Shown here: positions 26,853 through 36,579 of the stretch, in pieces
Position numbering within the stretch: the first letter of the stretch is position 1
Layout of the letters: each line of letters starts with the position of its first letter
Source of the DNA: Methanobacteriota archaeon
GTDB lineage: Archaea; Thermoplasmatota; Poseidoniia; Poseidoniales; Poseidoniaceae
Reading direction: 5' to 3'
DNA: 44,618 nucleotides
NCBI GenBank assembly: GCA_004195515.1
Contig: PSPR01000003.1
Coordinates: 1 to 44,618 of the forward strand
The notes under the pieces: model-generated
What the model saw: the letters and a program-made list of their open reading frames with translations, nothing else
What the model was told of the DNA's origin: nothing
Databases searched by the model: none
Made by a program: the position numbers and the translations under genes

Positions 26853-29800
26853 TGCCACGACGTGAGGATATCAAGTCGATTCTGGTTCTTGGAAGCGGTC
26901 CGATAAAAATCGGCCAAGCCGCAGAATTTGATTTCTCAGGTTCTCAAGCGGTCAGAGCCCTGCGCGAAGATGGTTACGAAGTTATCTTGGTCAACTCGAA
27001 TCCTGCAACCATCCAAAACGACCCAGAAATGGCCGATAAGGTCTACATCGAACCATTATTGCCTTCCGCTATCAAACGAATTCTCGAAATCGAACGACCA
27101 GATGCGATTTTGGCTGGAATGGGCGGCCAAACCGCTCTAAATATCGCCAGTGATTTAGCTCATGATGGAACCCTTGATGAATTGGGTGTCGAATTGATAG
27201 GTTCTGATTTAGAGGCGATCGATAAAGCCGAAGATAGAGATTTATTCAACAAGGTTTGTGAGTCTATTGGCTTGCCGATATCTAATGCAATCGCCTGTAA
27301 TTCGATGGAAGAGGTATTGGCTGCTTCCACCCAGATAGGAGTCTGGCCAATGTTGATTCGACCTGCATTCACTCTTGGCGGACTGGGAGGTGGTACTGCT
27401 TGGAATATCGGTCAATTGGTAGAAATTGCTACTTTAGGGCTGCGAAATTCACGAATTGGCCAAGTTTTAATCGAGGAGAGTATTCTCGGTTGGCAAGAAT
27501 ATGAGTACGAGGTCATGCGTGACCAGGCAGATAATTGCACGATCGTTTGTACGATGGAAAATATTGACCCGATGGGGGTTCACACCGGTGAATCAACCGT
27601 CGTCGCACCGGTTCAATCGCTTTCAGACCGCGACCACATGAGACTTCGAGACATGTCACTTTCACTGATTAGAGCACTCAATATCAAAGGCGGCTGCAAT
27701 GTGCAATTTGCGGTCAATCAATCGACTGGGGAGATCAGAGTCATCGAAGTCAACCCAAGAGTCTCACGTTCTTCGGCCTTGGCAAGCAAAGCAACAGGTT
27801 ATCCAATTGCGAGGATGGCTGCAAAAATTGCGGTGGGCTACACACTCGATGAATTGCCAAATCCGATAACTGGAGAAGGCACTACTGCAGCATTTGAGCC
27901 AACATTGGATTATTGTGTTGTGAAAATTCCACGTTGGCCTTTCGACAAATTCAGAACTGCAGATAGGACTTTGGGAACCTCGATGAAATCCACAGGCGAA
28001 GTTATGGCAGTCGGTCGTTGTTTTGAAGAAGCTTTTCTCAAAGCTTGGGCTAGCCTAGAACAGGGGAGTCCTCACCCTCGCCCATTGACTAGAGCCGATG
28101 AATCCGAAGGGGAAGGTATGGCTGCTCGAGCGCACCAACAATTACCAGATACAGTCTTGGTCGACTGGTTGGCGATTGCAACCGATCGCCGCATGAGTGC
28201 TGTGATCGAGGCCTTCCGCCGTGGTTGGACCATCGAGCGGGTTCATGAGATCACCCGAATAACTAGATGGTTCCTTTATGGATTCCAGAATTTGGCCAAT
28301 ACCGAAAACGAAATCAGTATACATGGCGGAATTCCTAGAGATGTTTCATTGGAACAGATGAGAGCTTGGAAAGCACTAGGATTCAGCGATGGGCACATCG
28401 CTGATGCGCTTGCAGGCTTCCCCTCTACCGGGTTAAAGGAATTGGATTCAGAAAGGTGTGAACAAGCGGTAATGGCTCGACGTCACTCATTAAATCTCCA
28501 CCCCTTATTCAGAATGGTTGATTCTTGTGCTGCGGAATTTGCTGCAAAAACCCCCTATTATTATTCGACTTATGAGCCGAATGGCTATGAGGGGATAGAC
28601 CCATTGCCAGAACTTGACAAGCGAACAAAAACCCGCCAGGTCGTCATAGGTTCTGGTCCGATTCGAATCGGGCAAGGAATCGAATTCGATTATGGCTGTG
28701 TCCATGCGGTGAAAGCGATTCGAGAAGCCGGGATGGATGCGGTTTTGATCAATAATAATCCCGAGACGGTCTCGACCGATTTCGATACAGCAGACCGTCT
28801 ATATTTCGAACCATTAACCCTCGAATACGTTGTGGAAGTTCTCTTGCGAGAGCAAGCCCATGGTATCCTGCTTCAATTTGGTGGTCAAACCGCAATCAAC
28901 CTTGCAGAGCCACTCGAAGCCCAACTTCTTCATCTTGATCTCACAATAAAAATAATCGGCACCAGTTGCGATGCTATCGATGAGGCAAGTAATCGCGAGA
29001 GATTCGAGGCATTCGCAAAGCGAATTGGCATTAAGATGCCGAGAGGAGCGACCGGGACATCAGCTGATGATGTCAGGGCTGCAGTAGAATTAATCGGATT
29101 CCCGGTGTTGATTCGTCCATCCTATGTTTTAGGCGGTCGAGGGATGGAGATTCTTGCTACCCAAAAACAACTCGACGCTTATCTCCAAGAGGCTTACCTG
29201 GCTCCCGACAAGCCATTATTGGTCGACGAATATTTGGGGCATGCCATCGAATTAGATGTCGATGCAGCGGCAGATGGAGAAGAGGTTTTGATAGGAGCGG
29301 TGATGGAGCATCTTGAGGAAGCAGGTATTCACTCGGGTGATTCAACTTGTTTCATCCCAACTCAAAATATCTCCGACTCGATGTTAGAAAGGGTGCGCCA
29401 GCAAACAATAGATATCGGTCTTGGACTCAAAATTCATGGTTGTTACAATATTCAATTCGCTATCCAAGGTGATGATCTCTATTGTTTGGAAGTCAATCCA
29501 CGAAGTAGTAGAACCGTTCCATTCGTAGCGAAGGCAACCGGTGTTCCAATGGCGAGAATCGCTGCTCGAATAACCTTAGGAATAAAATTAGCCGACCAAT
29601 CGATTCCAAGACCAACTACTGGGCATGTTGCGGTAAAAGCACCTGTTTTCCCATTCATCAAATTGAAGGGATTAGATCCCGCACCAGGGCCGGAGATGAA
29701 ATCAACCGGGGAGGTTTATGGTTCGGATCCACGGGCGGATATCGCCTATCTCAAAGCGAGGTTAGCAACAGAAATTCCGGTTGCGACCGAAGGTGGAGCA

Positions 29801-30202
29801 TATCTCACCGTTAGAGATGGGGATAAGGAGGGATTGATTCCAATCGCTCAGGAGTTGGAAAACTTAGGATTCACACTCTATGCAACCACCGGTACAGCCG
29901 ATGTATTGCGTCCACTTGGGCTCGCGGTTAAAACAGCCTATAGAATCGCTGAACGCAAGCATCCAGATGCTTTGGATCTGATGAGAAAAGGAGACGTTTC
30001 ATTCATTGTAAATGTTCCAACCATTTCAGGTGGGGCTGTGCGTGATGGAAATATGATGCGAAGGCTTGCGGTAGAGCTCAATATTCCCTTTGTAACCACT
30101 ATGTCCGGAGCAAAGATGGAAGTTGCTGCAATTAGGGCAAGGAAAGAACACGATATTGAGCCAATGCTACTTAAGGTCAATTATCTGAATGGTCAAAATT
30201 GA
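26852..30202 (+). CDS. carB: Carbamoyl-phosphate synthase large subunit
   Basis: Duplicated ATP-grasp halves (SILVLGSGPIKIGQAAEFDFSGSQAVRAL and QVVIGSGPIRIGQGIEFDYGCVHAVKAI) and a C-terminal MGS-like domain; overlaps carA by 1 bp. Confidence 0.97.
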   Translation: MPRREDIKSILVLGSGPIKIGQAAEFDFSGSQAVRALREDGYEVILVNSNPATIQNDPEMADKVYIEPLLPSAIKRILEIERPDAILAGMGGQTALNIASDLAHDGTLDELGVELIGSDLEAIDKAEDRDLFNKVCESIGLPISNAIACNSMEEVLAASTQIGVWPMLIRPAFTLGGLGGGTAWNIGQLVEIATLGLRNSRIGQVLIEESILGWQEYEYEVMRDQADNCTIVCTMENIDPMGVHTGESTVVAPVQSLSDRDHMRLRDMSLSLIRALNIKGGCNVQFAVNQSTGEIRVIEVNPRVSRSSALASKATGYPIARMAAKIAVGYTLDELPNPITGEGTTAAFEPTLDYCVVKIPRWPFDKFRTADRTLGTSMKSTGEVMAVGRCFEEAFLKAWASLEQGSPHPRPLTRADESEGEGMAARAHQQLPDTVLVDWLAIATDRRMSAVIEAFRRGWTIERVHEITRITRWFLYGFQNLANTENEISIHGGIPRDVSLEQMRAWKALGFSDGHIADALAGFPSTGLKELDSERCEQAVMARRHSLNLHPLFRMVDSCAAEFAAKTPYYYSTYEPNGYEGIDPLPELDKRTKTRQVVIGSGPIRIGQGIEFDYGCVHAVKAIREAGMDAVLINNNPETVSTDFDTADRLYFEPLTLEYVVEVLLREQAHGILLQFGGQTAINLAEPLEAQLLHLDLTIKIIGTSCDAIDEASNRERFEAFAKRIGIKMPRGATGTSADDVRAAVELIGFPVLIRPSYVLGGRGMEILATQKQLDAYLQEAYLAPDKPLLVDEYLGHAIELDVDAAADGEEVLIGAVMEHLEEAGIHSGDSTCFIPTQNISDSMLERVRQQTIDIGLGLKIHGCYNIQFAIQGDDLYCLEVNPRSSRTVPFVAKATGVPMARIAARITLGIKLADQSIPRPTTGHVAVKAPVFPFIKLKGLDPAPGPEMKSTGEVYGSDPRADIAYLKARLATEIPVATEGGAYLTVRDGDKEGLIPIAQELENLGFTLYATTGTADVLRPLGLAVKTAYRIAERKHPDALDLMRKGDVSFIVNVPTISGGAVRDGNMMRRLAVELNIPFVTTMSGAKMEVAAIRARKEHDIEPMLLKVNYLNGQN

Positions 30203-30220
30203 CACTACCGGCACTTTGCT

Positions 30221-31417
30221 TCAACAAGAATCGAAGGCTTCGATGATATATTTTGTGAGTGGACTTGTCCACGCTAATTCGCTGATACCATCTTCGCCGT
30301 CAGCCGCATATATCCGGACCACATCTTGAACCCTTACATTTCCTTCAGAAGACCTCGCAACGATTGATTTTGGTTTTGGGGTTTTTCCGGTACCGTGAGG
30401 GTCGTAAATTGTATCGAGGGCTTCTGCTAAAAACCAGTCGGCTTTGTCAGCAGGTTCGCCTTCAAAGGTTTTCTTCGGCCTTTTTGAACCGAATAATCCA
30501 CCTGCCTTCTTCTTTGGTGTGGATTTCTTTGCAGGGCTGGAGGTTTTCTTTGCTGTGCTCTCCTTTTTAGCAGCCGGTGCAGAATCGGATTTTGTGGCCA
30601 CGGCTCGACCTTCGAATTCTTTTTCCACCTCCTTGCGAATATCCTTCTCGAGTTTTTCTTTTATCGCATCCTCATCAACGGTTGCATCTCCGGATTTCAT
30701 ATTCTCGATGACGGTTAGATAATGTGATGCAACCTGAATTAAAGCTGTTTCCATCGATGCTTCCAATTGCATCGAAACAACATCGCCAGAAGAATCTCGC
30801 CATTTTCGCCATTGAAGCATGGTATTGGCTTGGATATCGGATCCACATTTTGGACAAAATGACCTCTTAGGTGGTTTTAGTACTGGGATAGAACGCATCG
30901 CATCTGGATCAATACCTTCGTGTTCACCACTCGAAACATCGTGAATGTGAGTGCTTGCATCCATCCCAAGATTCATCGCATCTCGGAATAGTCCTTCTTT
31001 TAGATCGAGTGTGCCCTTTTGGACCATTACCCATCCATCGGTTCCACGGACCGTTGCCCTTACAGCCGCTGAAGCTGCTGCGGATTCACCGAATTCATAA
31101 TTTTGAAATACGCTTGATTTTTTACTGTCTTCTTCGTCATCACCGGACTGGTCAACGACTTCATCCTCATCGCCATCTGCAGGAGCTGCGATGCCGAGTA
31201 AAATCGGATTAGAACCCTCTTCGACCTTGGCGATCATGTCGAATTTTTCAGCCATCGAGAGGTCGTCACGGAGCCTGATTACATCTTTGAGTTGTCCAAG
31301 GTCATGACCGGTCGAAGTGATTGGACCATGAATAGTCAAATCGTTTCCGCAAGAGAGACAGAACTTGGAAGCCGCTTCGACTCCAGCCTGACAACTTGGG
31401 CAAAAGACTCCCGCCAT
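30221..31417 (-). CDS. Double zinc-ribbon protein with basic Lys/Ala/Pro/Ser-rich linker, function unknown
   Basis: CPSCQAGVEAASKFCLSCG at the N terminus, a further CPKCG, and KKESTAKKTSSPAKKSTPKKKAGGLFGSKRPKK. Confidence 0.65.
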   Translation of the reverse strand: MAGVFCPSCQAGVEAASKFCLSCGNDLTIHGPITSTGHDLGQLKDVIRLRDDLSMAEKFDMIAKVEEGSNPILLGIAAPADGDEDEVVDQSGDDEEDSKKSSVFQNYEFGESAAASAAVRATVRGTDGWVMVQKGTLDLKEGLFRDAMNLGMDASTHIHDVSSGEHEGIDPDAMRSIPVLKPPKRSFCPKCGSDIQANTMLQWRKWRDSSGDVVSMQLEASMETALIQVASHYLTVIENMKSGDATVDEDAIKEKLEKDIRKEVEKEFEGRAVATKSDSAPAAKKESTAKKTSSPAKKSTPKKKAGGLFGSKRPKKTFEGEPADKADWFLAEALDTIYDPHGTGKTPKPKSIVARSSEGNVRVQDVVRIYAADGEDGISELAWTSPLTKYIIEAFDSC

Positions 31418-31495
31418 GGGTGGTAATGGAGACGATTTGCTTTCAAGTCCTTCGGTGTGATACCTTGTAGGACTGCTGGTTTAGAAGGTGTTTTT

Positions 31496-33001
31496 TCAAC
31501 CGAGGAGATGAATTACATGCTCACGTGCTAACTCAGCGAGAATGGGGGCTAGTCTAGGTCCTTTTTCTACTCCAAGTATTGCTAGATATAGAGTTTGATA
31601 ACCTTCTTTCATACCGATATCGTTTTCTTTGAATGCAGCGGTAATGCCCTTGGAAATGTCATCTTCAATCCAATCACATCTGCTCAATGAATTTACTAGT
31701 GATTTTTTAATCTCAATATTGAGCCCCTCCATCGGATATTGCAAAACCTCAATTTTCAATTCATTAGGGAAATGAGGTCCGTCGATCCAATTTCTCATCC
31801 GAGCCAAACGGCCTTCCATCTCACCTCCAATCATTTCAAGAATTTCATGATCGGTTTTTACTTGAGCCAACATGGCCAAATGACGAAAGCTGACAGGGCA
31901 GCGTATGTTTTGCCCGATTGAACTCATTGCCAATGCACCTTTTGCATCCTCGATAGCAACCTTTTGGCGTCGAGACAATTCTGGATTTGCAGCCTCGGTT
32001 ACTAAATCTCTTGCTACGAGTCTTTCGTATTCGTCTGCGAGTTCAACCAATGACATTCCAGCATCGAATTCGATGGCTTTTTTCGGTTTTGTCGAGGCGA
32101 TAAGGTATCGTAGAATTTCTGGTGGCACCAATTCGAGTGCTTCAAGCGGGCCAATCGTGTTGCCTGAAGATGATGACATGGCTCCTTGACCTTTGAGTGA
32201 AATCCATTCGTAAACCAATGGGTGAGGTGGCTCATCACCGAAAAGTTGTGAAATTTCTTTTCCGGTAGAATAAGATCCACCCGCAGCACCATGGTCTTTT
32301 CCAAATGGTTCGCAGGTGATACCGATCCAACCCCAGCGGGCAGGCCAATCTACTCTCCACGGAAGTTTTCCTTCTGCGAGACGAATATCAGATTGGCCTG
32401 GTTTTCCCTTTTGTTGCCAATATACATGAGGCCATTCAAAACCGGTTACGGTAACGTCATCAAGCGATCCATCGTGGCCGAACGGATTGTATGGAAACCA
32501 ATCATCTGCAAGTTCACGACCGCTTACTCGCTCGATAATTTCTCTAATTTCATCGGCCTTCGCACAAGCGATCCGAGTTCTTCCAGAAAAGTTCCCCTCA
32601 TTATAAGAGCAATAATTGTCGATGATTCGAGGACGAACATCGATTTGTTCTAATGCTTTCAAGAATGGATTAAGGAAATGTTCGGCATATGTCAATCCCG
32701 AATTGGATGGTTTGCCATTTTGATCTGGAGCAGGAATGGTCGCCAAGGGACAACCGATATATTGCTCATACTCGGGTGAAAGGAATGAGTAGACCTTTCG
32801 TAATGGGTCGGCTGAATCGACAATGAATACGAATTCTACATCCATTCCAGCGTTTTTACAAGCACGGGTTATCATATCGCCGGTTAGAATTTCTCGGAGG
32901 TGACCGATGTGAAATTCACCACTAGGGGTAATTCCACTAGCAATTACCTGACGGTCGCCCTTCTTGCTAAGGGTTTGCGCGACAAAGTCAGCCCAATGCA
33001 T
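31496..33001 (-). CDS. lysS: Lysyl-tRNA synthetase, class I
   Basis: GEFHIGHLREILTGDMI (HIGH), WPARWGWIGITCEPFGKDHGAAGGSY, GQGAMSSSSGNTIGP (KMSKS-like). Confidence 0.94.
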   Translation of the reverse strand: MHWADFVAQTLSKKGDRQVIASGITPSGEFHIGHLREILTGDMITRACKNAGMDVEFVFIVDSADPLRKVYSFLSPEYEQYIGCPLATIPAPDQNGKPSNSGLTYAEHFLNPFLKALEQIDVRPRIIDNYCSYNEGNFSGRTRIACAKADEIREIIERVSGRELADDWFPYNPFGHDGSLDDVTVTGFEWPHVYWQQKGKPGQSDIRLAEGKLPWRVDWPARWGWIGITCEPFGKDHGAAGGSYSTGKEISQLFGDEPPHPLVYEWISLKGQGAMSSSSGNTIGPLEALELVPPEILRYLIASTKPKKAIEFDAGMSLVELADEYERLVARDLVTEAANPELSRRQKVAIEDAKGALAMSSIGQNIRCPVSFRHLAMLAQVKTDHEILEMIGGEMEGRLARMRNWIDGPHFPNELKIEVLQYPMEGLNIEIKKSLVNSLSRCDWIEDDISKGITAAFKENDIGMKEGYQTLYLAILGVEKGPRLAPILAELAREHVIHLLG

Positions 33002-33014
33002 CGACTAAAACACC

Positions 33015-33623
33015 TCAGACAACCGCAGCACGAATGACACCACGAAGTGGAACGCCTTCGACTTCGTTTCGTACGGTCTTATTGACCAAAACCATGCAAA
33101 GAGCAACTTCAGCACCTGCTTCTCTCATCCATCCGATGGTTTTCTTCATCGTAGCTCCAGACGATAGCACGTCATCTACGATCAAAATTCGCTTGCCGGC
33201 TACCTGGCCGTACTTGTTCGAAAGAGAACCATGACCCGGCCCGCCATCGACATTTCGGTAGATCGAAACTTCACAATCGAGTTGACTTGCAACCTCGTTT
33301 GCAAATAATACGCCGTTGATAGAAATTCCAACAACGGTGTCGATGCGATCGCCACATTCTTCCAATGCTACATCGGCCATGATCGCACCGATTGCAGCGA
33401 CCCGGTTAGGGCGAACACCAATGGTTCGCCATCCAATGCGGACATCTTGGGGCTTATCGGTGGACTGAGTGCTGGTTAACAACCAGGTAATGGTGTCTTG
33501 AGAGAGTGATAATTCATCCGCAATTTGCTGAGCATTCAAACCCTCTTTACGCAAATTTGAGGCCAGTGCTCGCAACTCTTCTATGCTCATTTGGGTCTCC
33601 ATAAAGATACGGCGGGTGCTCAA
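33015..33623 (-). CDS. Orotate phosphoribosyltransferase-like regulator with N-terminal HTH (GfcR-like)
   Basis: ELRALASNLRKEGLNAQQIADELSLSQDTITWLL HTH, then a PRTase domain with GKRILIVDDVLSSGATMKKTI. Confidence 0.86.
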   Translation of the reverse strand: MSTRRIFMETQMSIEELRALASNLRKEGLNAQQIADELSLSQDTITWLLTSTQSTDKPQDVRIGWRTIGVRPNRVAAIGAIMADVALEECGDRIDTVVGISINGVLFANEVASQLDCEVSIYRNVDGGPGHGSLSNKYGQVAGKRILIVDDVLSSGATMKKTIGWMREAGAEVALCMVLVNKTVRNEVEGVPLRGVIRAAVV

Positions 33624-33659
33624 AGAACATCAAACCATCGTTCCTAACCTTAACAAAAG

Positions 33660-33674
33660 TGAGGGGAACCCTCA
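33660..33674. promoter_or_regulatory. Inverted repeat in the divergent GfcR-like/aIF2-beta intergenic region
   Basis: TGAGGG-GAA-CCCTCA, perfect 6-bp arms. Confidence 0.35.
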
Positions 33675-33700
33675 AATGAGTCGGGCTCGGGCCCCCATCA

Positions 33701-34111
33701 ATGGCAGAATTCGAATACGAGGATTTGCTCGACCGTGCTAGGTCAAACATCCCAGAGGAAATCTCCAGCAGAGCCCGTTGGACTCTGCCTGACCCTCAGA
33801 TTATGATCGAAGGAAGCAATACTATTTTCCGGAATTTCGTCGAGGTAGTTAATCATATGGAGCGAGATGATAATCACGTTTACCAATTCATTCTAAACGA
33901 ATTGGGAACCTCTGGCTCTAGAGATGGACCCAGAGCTCGTTTCAAAGGTAGAATTCCGCCGAAGAGAATTAAGAAGACCATCGTCAATTACGTCAATACA
34001 TTCATCAAATGTGGTCAATGTAAAGCACCCGATACCCATTTCATCAAACAAGATCGAACCACATTGTTGAAGTGCCAAGCTTGCGGTGCAACTCGACCGG
34101 TCAAACTTTGA
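33701..34111 (+). CDS. Translation initiation factor aIF2 subunit beta
   Basis: YEDLLDRARSNIPEEISSRARWTLPDPQIMIEGSNTIFRNFVEV ... zinc ribbon CGQCKAPDTHF...LLKCQACGATRPV. Confidence 0.95.
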   Translation: MAEFEYEDLLDRARSNIPEEISSRARWTLPDPQIMIEGSNTIFRNFVEVVNHMERDDNHVYQFILNELGTSGSRDGPRARFKGRIPPKRIKKTIVNYVNTFIKCGQCKAPDTHFIKQDRTTLLKCQACGATRPVKL

Positions 34112-34391
34112 GCCGGAATTGTTCTGGGAGTTTTCCTCCCTTTAGATATTCTAACATCTCAGGTAGTGCATCTTCAGTCAAACAAAACCATTGTCCTTGT
34201 GGATAAACTACACAGGTAGGTCCACTTTCACAATTGTCCAAACAACCCGATTTTTGCACTCGGACATCGTCGATGCCGGCTTCTCGAGCCATCCGCTTGA
34301 GTTTCATCATTAACTCAAGTGAATTTTTGCCATTGCATGAGCCGCGTTCAGAATCGCCAGGCCGGGAATGAGCACATACGAAAGCATGCAT
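34101..34391 (-). CDS. Thioredoxin-fold (2Fe-2S) ferredoxin-like protein
   Basis: MHAFVCAHSRPGDSERGSCNGKNSLELMMKLKRMAREAGIDDVRVQKSGCLDNCESGPTCVVYPQGQWF; start set at this Met. Confidence 0.78.
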   Translation of the reverse strand: MHAFVCAHSRPGDSERGSCNGKNSLELMMKLKRMAREAGIDDVRVQKSGCLDNCESGPTCVVYPQGQWFCLTEDALPEMLEYLKGGKLPEQFRLKV

Positions 34392-34408
34392 TCTATAACC
34401 TAAATTGC

Positions 34409-34645
34409 TCAAGAAAACACCTCGTCGATCGCTGAAATTAAGATGTGGTCTCTCGATGAGATTCCATCGATGTCGTGAGACCAAGTTTTGACTAGGACCG
34501 AACCCCAATTGAGAACGAATTCGGCATGATGATTTTGGCTCTCACATATTTCACCGCATCGATTCAAGAATTCCAATGCAGTCTTAAAATCCTCAAACTT
34601 GAATTTTTTTTCTAGATGGTGGTCATCGATGAGCACCCAAGACAT
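34409..34645 (-). CDS. Pterin-4a-carbinolamine dehydratase-like protein
   Basis: FKFEDFKTALEFLNRCGEICESQNHHAEFVLNWGSVLVKTWSHDIDGISSRDHILISAID, PCD signature (H-H-P/A-E...W). Confidence 0.85.
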   Translation of the reverse strand: MSWVLIDDHHLEKKFKFEDFKTALEFLNRCGEICESQNHHAEFVLNWGSVLVKTWSHDIDGISSRDHILISAIDEVFS

Positions 34646-34651
34646 TAGAGA

Positions 34652-35077
34652 TCATCCCCAAAGGTGGGAATCATTGCTGCCTTTGGTCTTATTCTCGACT
34701 TTTTCGTGAAGACTCGAGCGGCGCTTTTGGTCCTCACGTTCGAATTCAAGCAATTCTCTATCATCGATATAGGCTGGACGAGTATGTGCGACCAAAACTA
34801 CGCGGACAATGACATCACGAGCCAGATATATGTGGTCACCTGTGGTGGTCAACAATTCTATCGAAGTTTTACCAGAAGACAAAAGTCGGCCTCGAACCCA
34901 TGTTTCATCCTCATCTAAAAGCGCTCTAGCATCCAATTGAATTTCAACCAAATCATCTCGGCGTAATCCATGACGACGTTCCATTAAATCTCCGTTATGG
35001 ACGCTTTTCAAATCTTTTAACTCAGGAGATCCAATTTCTTCCCACATGCTCTTGGCCCAGTCGGGTAGGTCGGTCAT
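34652..35077 (-). CDS. Conserved-looking hypothetical protein
   Basis: 141-aa ORF starting MTDLPDWAKSMWEEIGSPELKDL and filling the gap on the operon strand. Confidence 0.55.
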   Translation of the reverse strand: MTDLPDWAKSMWEEIGSPELKDLKSVHNGDLMERRHGLRRDDLVEIQLDARALLDEDETWVRGRLLSSGKTSIELLTTTGDHIYLARDVIVRVVLVAHTRPAYIDDRELLEFEREDQKRRSSLHEKVENKTKGSNDSHLWG

Positions 35078-35188
35078 GGACCCTCCTTGAGGCTCATCCT
35101 TCTAAGGTCTGACGCCTATTTTATGTTTGGAACCATGCGACCAATTGAAGAAGGAAGGGCTCGCGCACGGCAATAGGAGGCATTGTCG

Positions 35189-36265
35189 ATGAAGGTAGTC
35201 TGGCGCGATTTAATCACGGTACTAACCGAAGGGGAAGTACTCGATAAAGGCTTCAGCCGAGGTAAAAAAGCCGCTGACAGAGTCGATGATAATGTCAAGG
35301 TATTCCGAGTGCGGAAGCAATTGAGCAGAATGGTTCAAACTTCTGCCGATGTTATGGCTCAATATTTGGAAGACACAGAAAAAGGCTGGCCAAGTCTCGA
35401 TAATCTTCCACTATTCGACAAAGCCATGGTAGAGGCATGTGTCGGTTGCGACGATTATCGACATAATCTATCAATGCTAGGATGGGGTGCAAAACAAATG
35501 CGCCGAATCGCTAAGCAGAATGCTATGAAAATTATCAGGACCGCTCGATTCGAAGTTATGCACGACGCCCGAAAGGAAGCCTATGGACGGCTTTCTTCAA
35601 TCATGCGCAGAATAGCACCAGCCTTGGATTGGCTTCACCAATCTAGATTGGTTCTGCGCCGATTACCTGTCATCGACCAATTGTGCCCAACAATTGTTGT
35701 TTGTGGAGCACCAAACGTTGGGAAGAGCGCATTTATCTCGGCGATTTCCAGCGGCAATATGGAAGTAAACCAATATCCGTTCACAACAAAACAACTCCAC
35801 GTTGGACATTTTATCCATCGAAGAGTCCCTCACCAATTGGTCGACACTCCAGGATTGCTCGACCGACCGATGATAGATAGGAATGCAATCGAGATGCAAG
35901 CTATCGCTGCGGTCGAACATATTGGGAAGCTGTGTATTTTCCTGATGGATATCACCGAAAAGTGTGGTGTCTCGGTTGAAGAGCAGAATAATTTATTATC
36001 AGAAGTCAAGGATTTATTGCCAGATATCGACATGATAGTTGTAGTCTCGAAGGCCGATCTGATGGAACCTCTCCCAGCAAATTGGGAAGAAGTTAAGCAA
36101 ATCGAAGCCGAATGGGATGGTGAAGGTGAGCCGGAATTACCGGTGCTAATCGATGAGGAAGGTTGTGTTACAATGTCTGCCATAGAAGATGTAGGGGTTC
36201 AGGCTTGTAAAGCAAATATGCCCACAGAACGAATGAGTCTTCCCGAAGGCTGGTATCGTACTTAG
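35189..36265 (+). CDS. Nog1-like GTP-binding protein
   Basis: VVCGAPNVGKSAFISAISSGNMEVNQYPFTTKQLHVGHF, VDTPGLLDRP, VVSKADLM. Confidence 0.9.
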   Translation: MKVVWRDLITVLTEGEVLDKGFSRGKKAADRVDDNVKVFRVRKQLSRMVQTSADVMAQYLEDTEKGWPSLDNLPLFDKAMVEACVGCDDYRHNLSMLGWGAKQMRRIAKQNAMKIIRTARFEVMHDARKEAYGRLSSIMRRIAPALDWLHQSRLVLRRLPVIDQLCPTIVVCGAPNVGKSAFISAISSGNMEVNQYPFTTKQLHVGHFIHRRVPHQLVDTPGLLDRPMIDRNAIEMQAIAAVEHIGKLCIFLMDITEKCGVSVEEQNNLLSEVKDLLPDIDMIVVVSKADLMEPLPANWEEVKQIEAEWDGEGEPELPVLIDEEGCVTMSAIEDVGVQACKANMPTERMSLPEGWYRT

Positions 36266-36306
36266 CGATATAGCCCTTTATTCAAAACCAACAGATGTTG
36301 GTTGTT

Positions 36307-36579
36307 TTATTGTAGGATTTTGGCGATAATCGGTAGTGCCACAAAGAACGCAAAAACGAAAAACATCATCCTCATCATCTTATCATTCTTGCCTTGGCGA
36401 GCCAATTTATCAATACATTCTTGTTCTTTACAAATCCTCGGATCTGCTTTCGAATCGACCATAACCCCACACATCTTACAATGTTTATGAGCGGTTATCT
36501 GGGACAATTTCGATCTACCCGCCGCGATTTTCTTTGCGGCTTTTTCCTTTATTGCTTTAGCATCAACCATTTTCTTCAC
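36307..36579 (-). CDS. Small zinc-ribbon membrane protein (DUF2116-like)
   Basis: HKHCKMCGVMVDSKADPRICKEQECIDKLARQGKNDKMMRMMFFVFAFFVALPIIAKIL. Confidence 0.65.
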   Translation of the reverse strand: MKKMVDAKAIKEKAAKKIAAGRSKLSQITAHKHCKMCGVMVDSKADPRICKEQECIDKLARQGKNDKMMRMMFFVFAFFVALPIIAKILQ

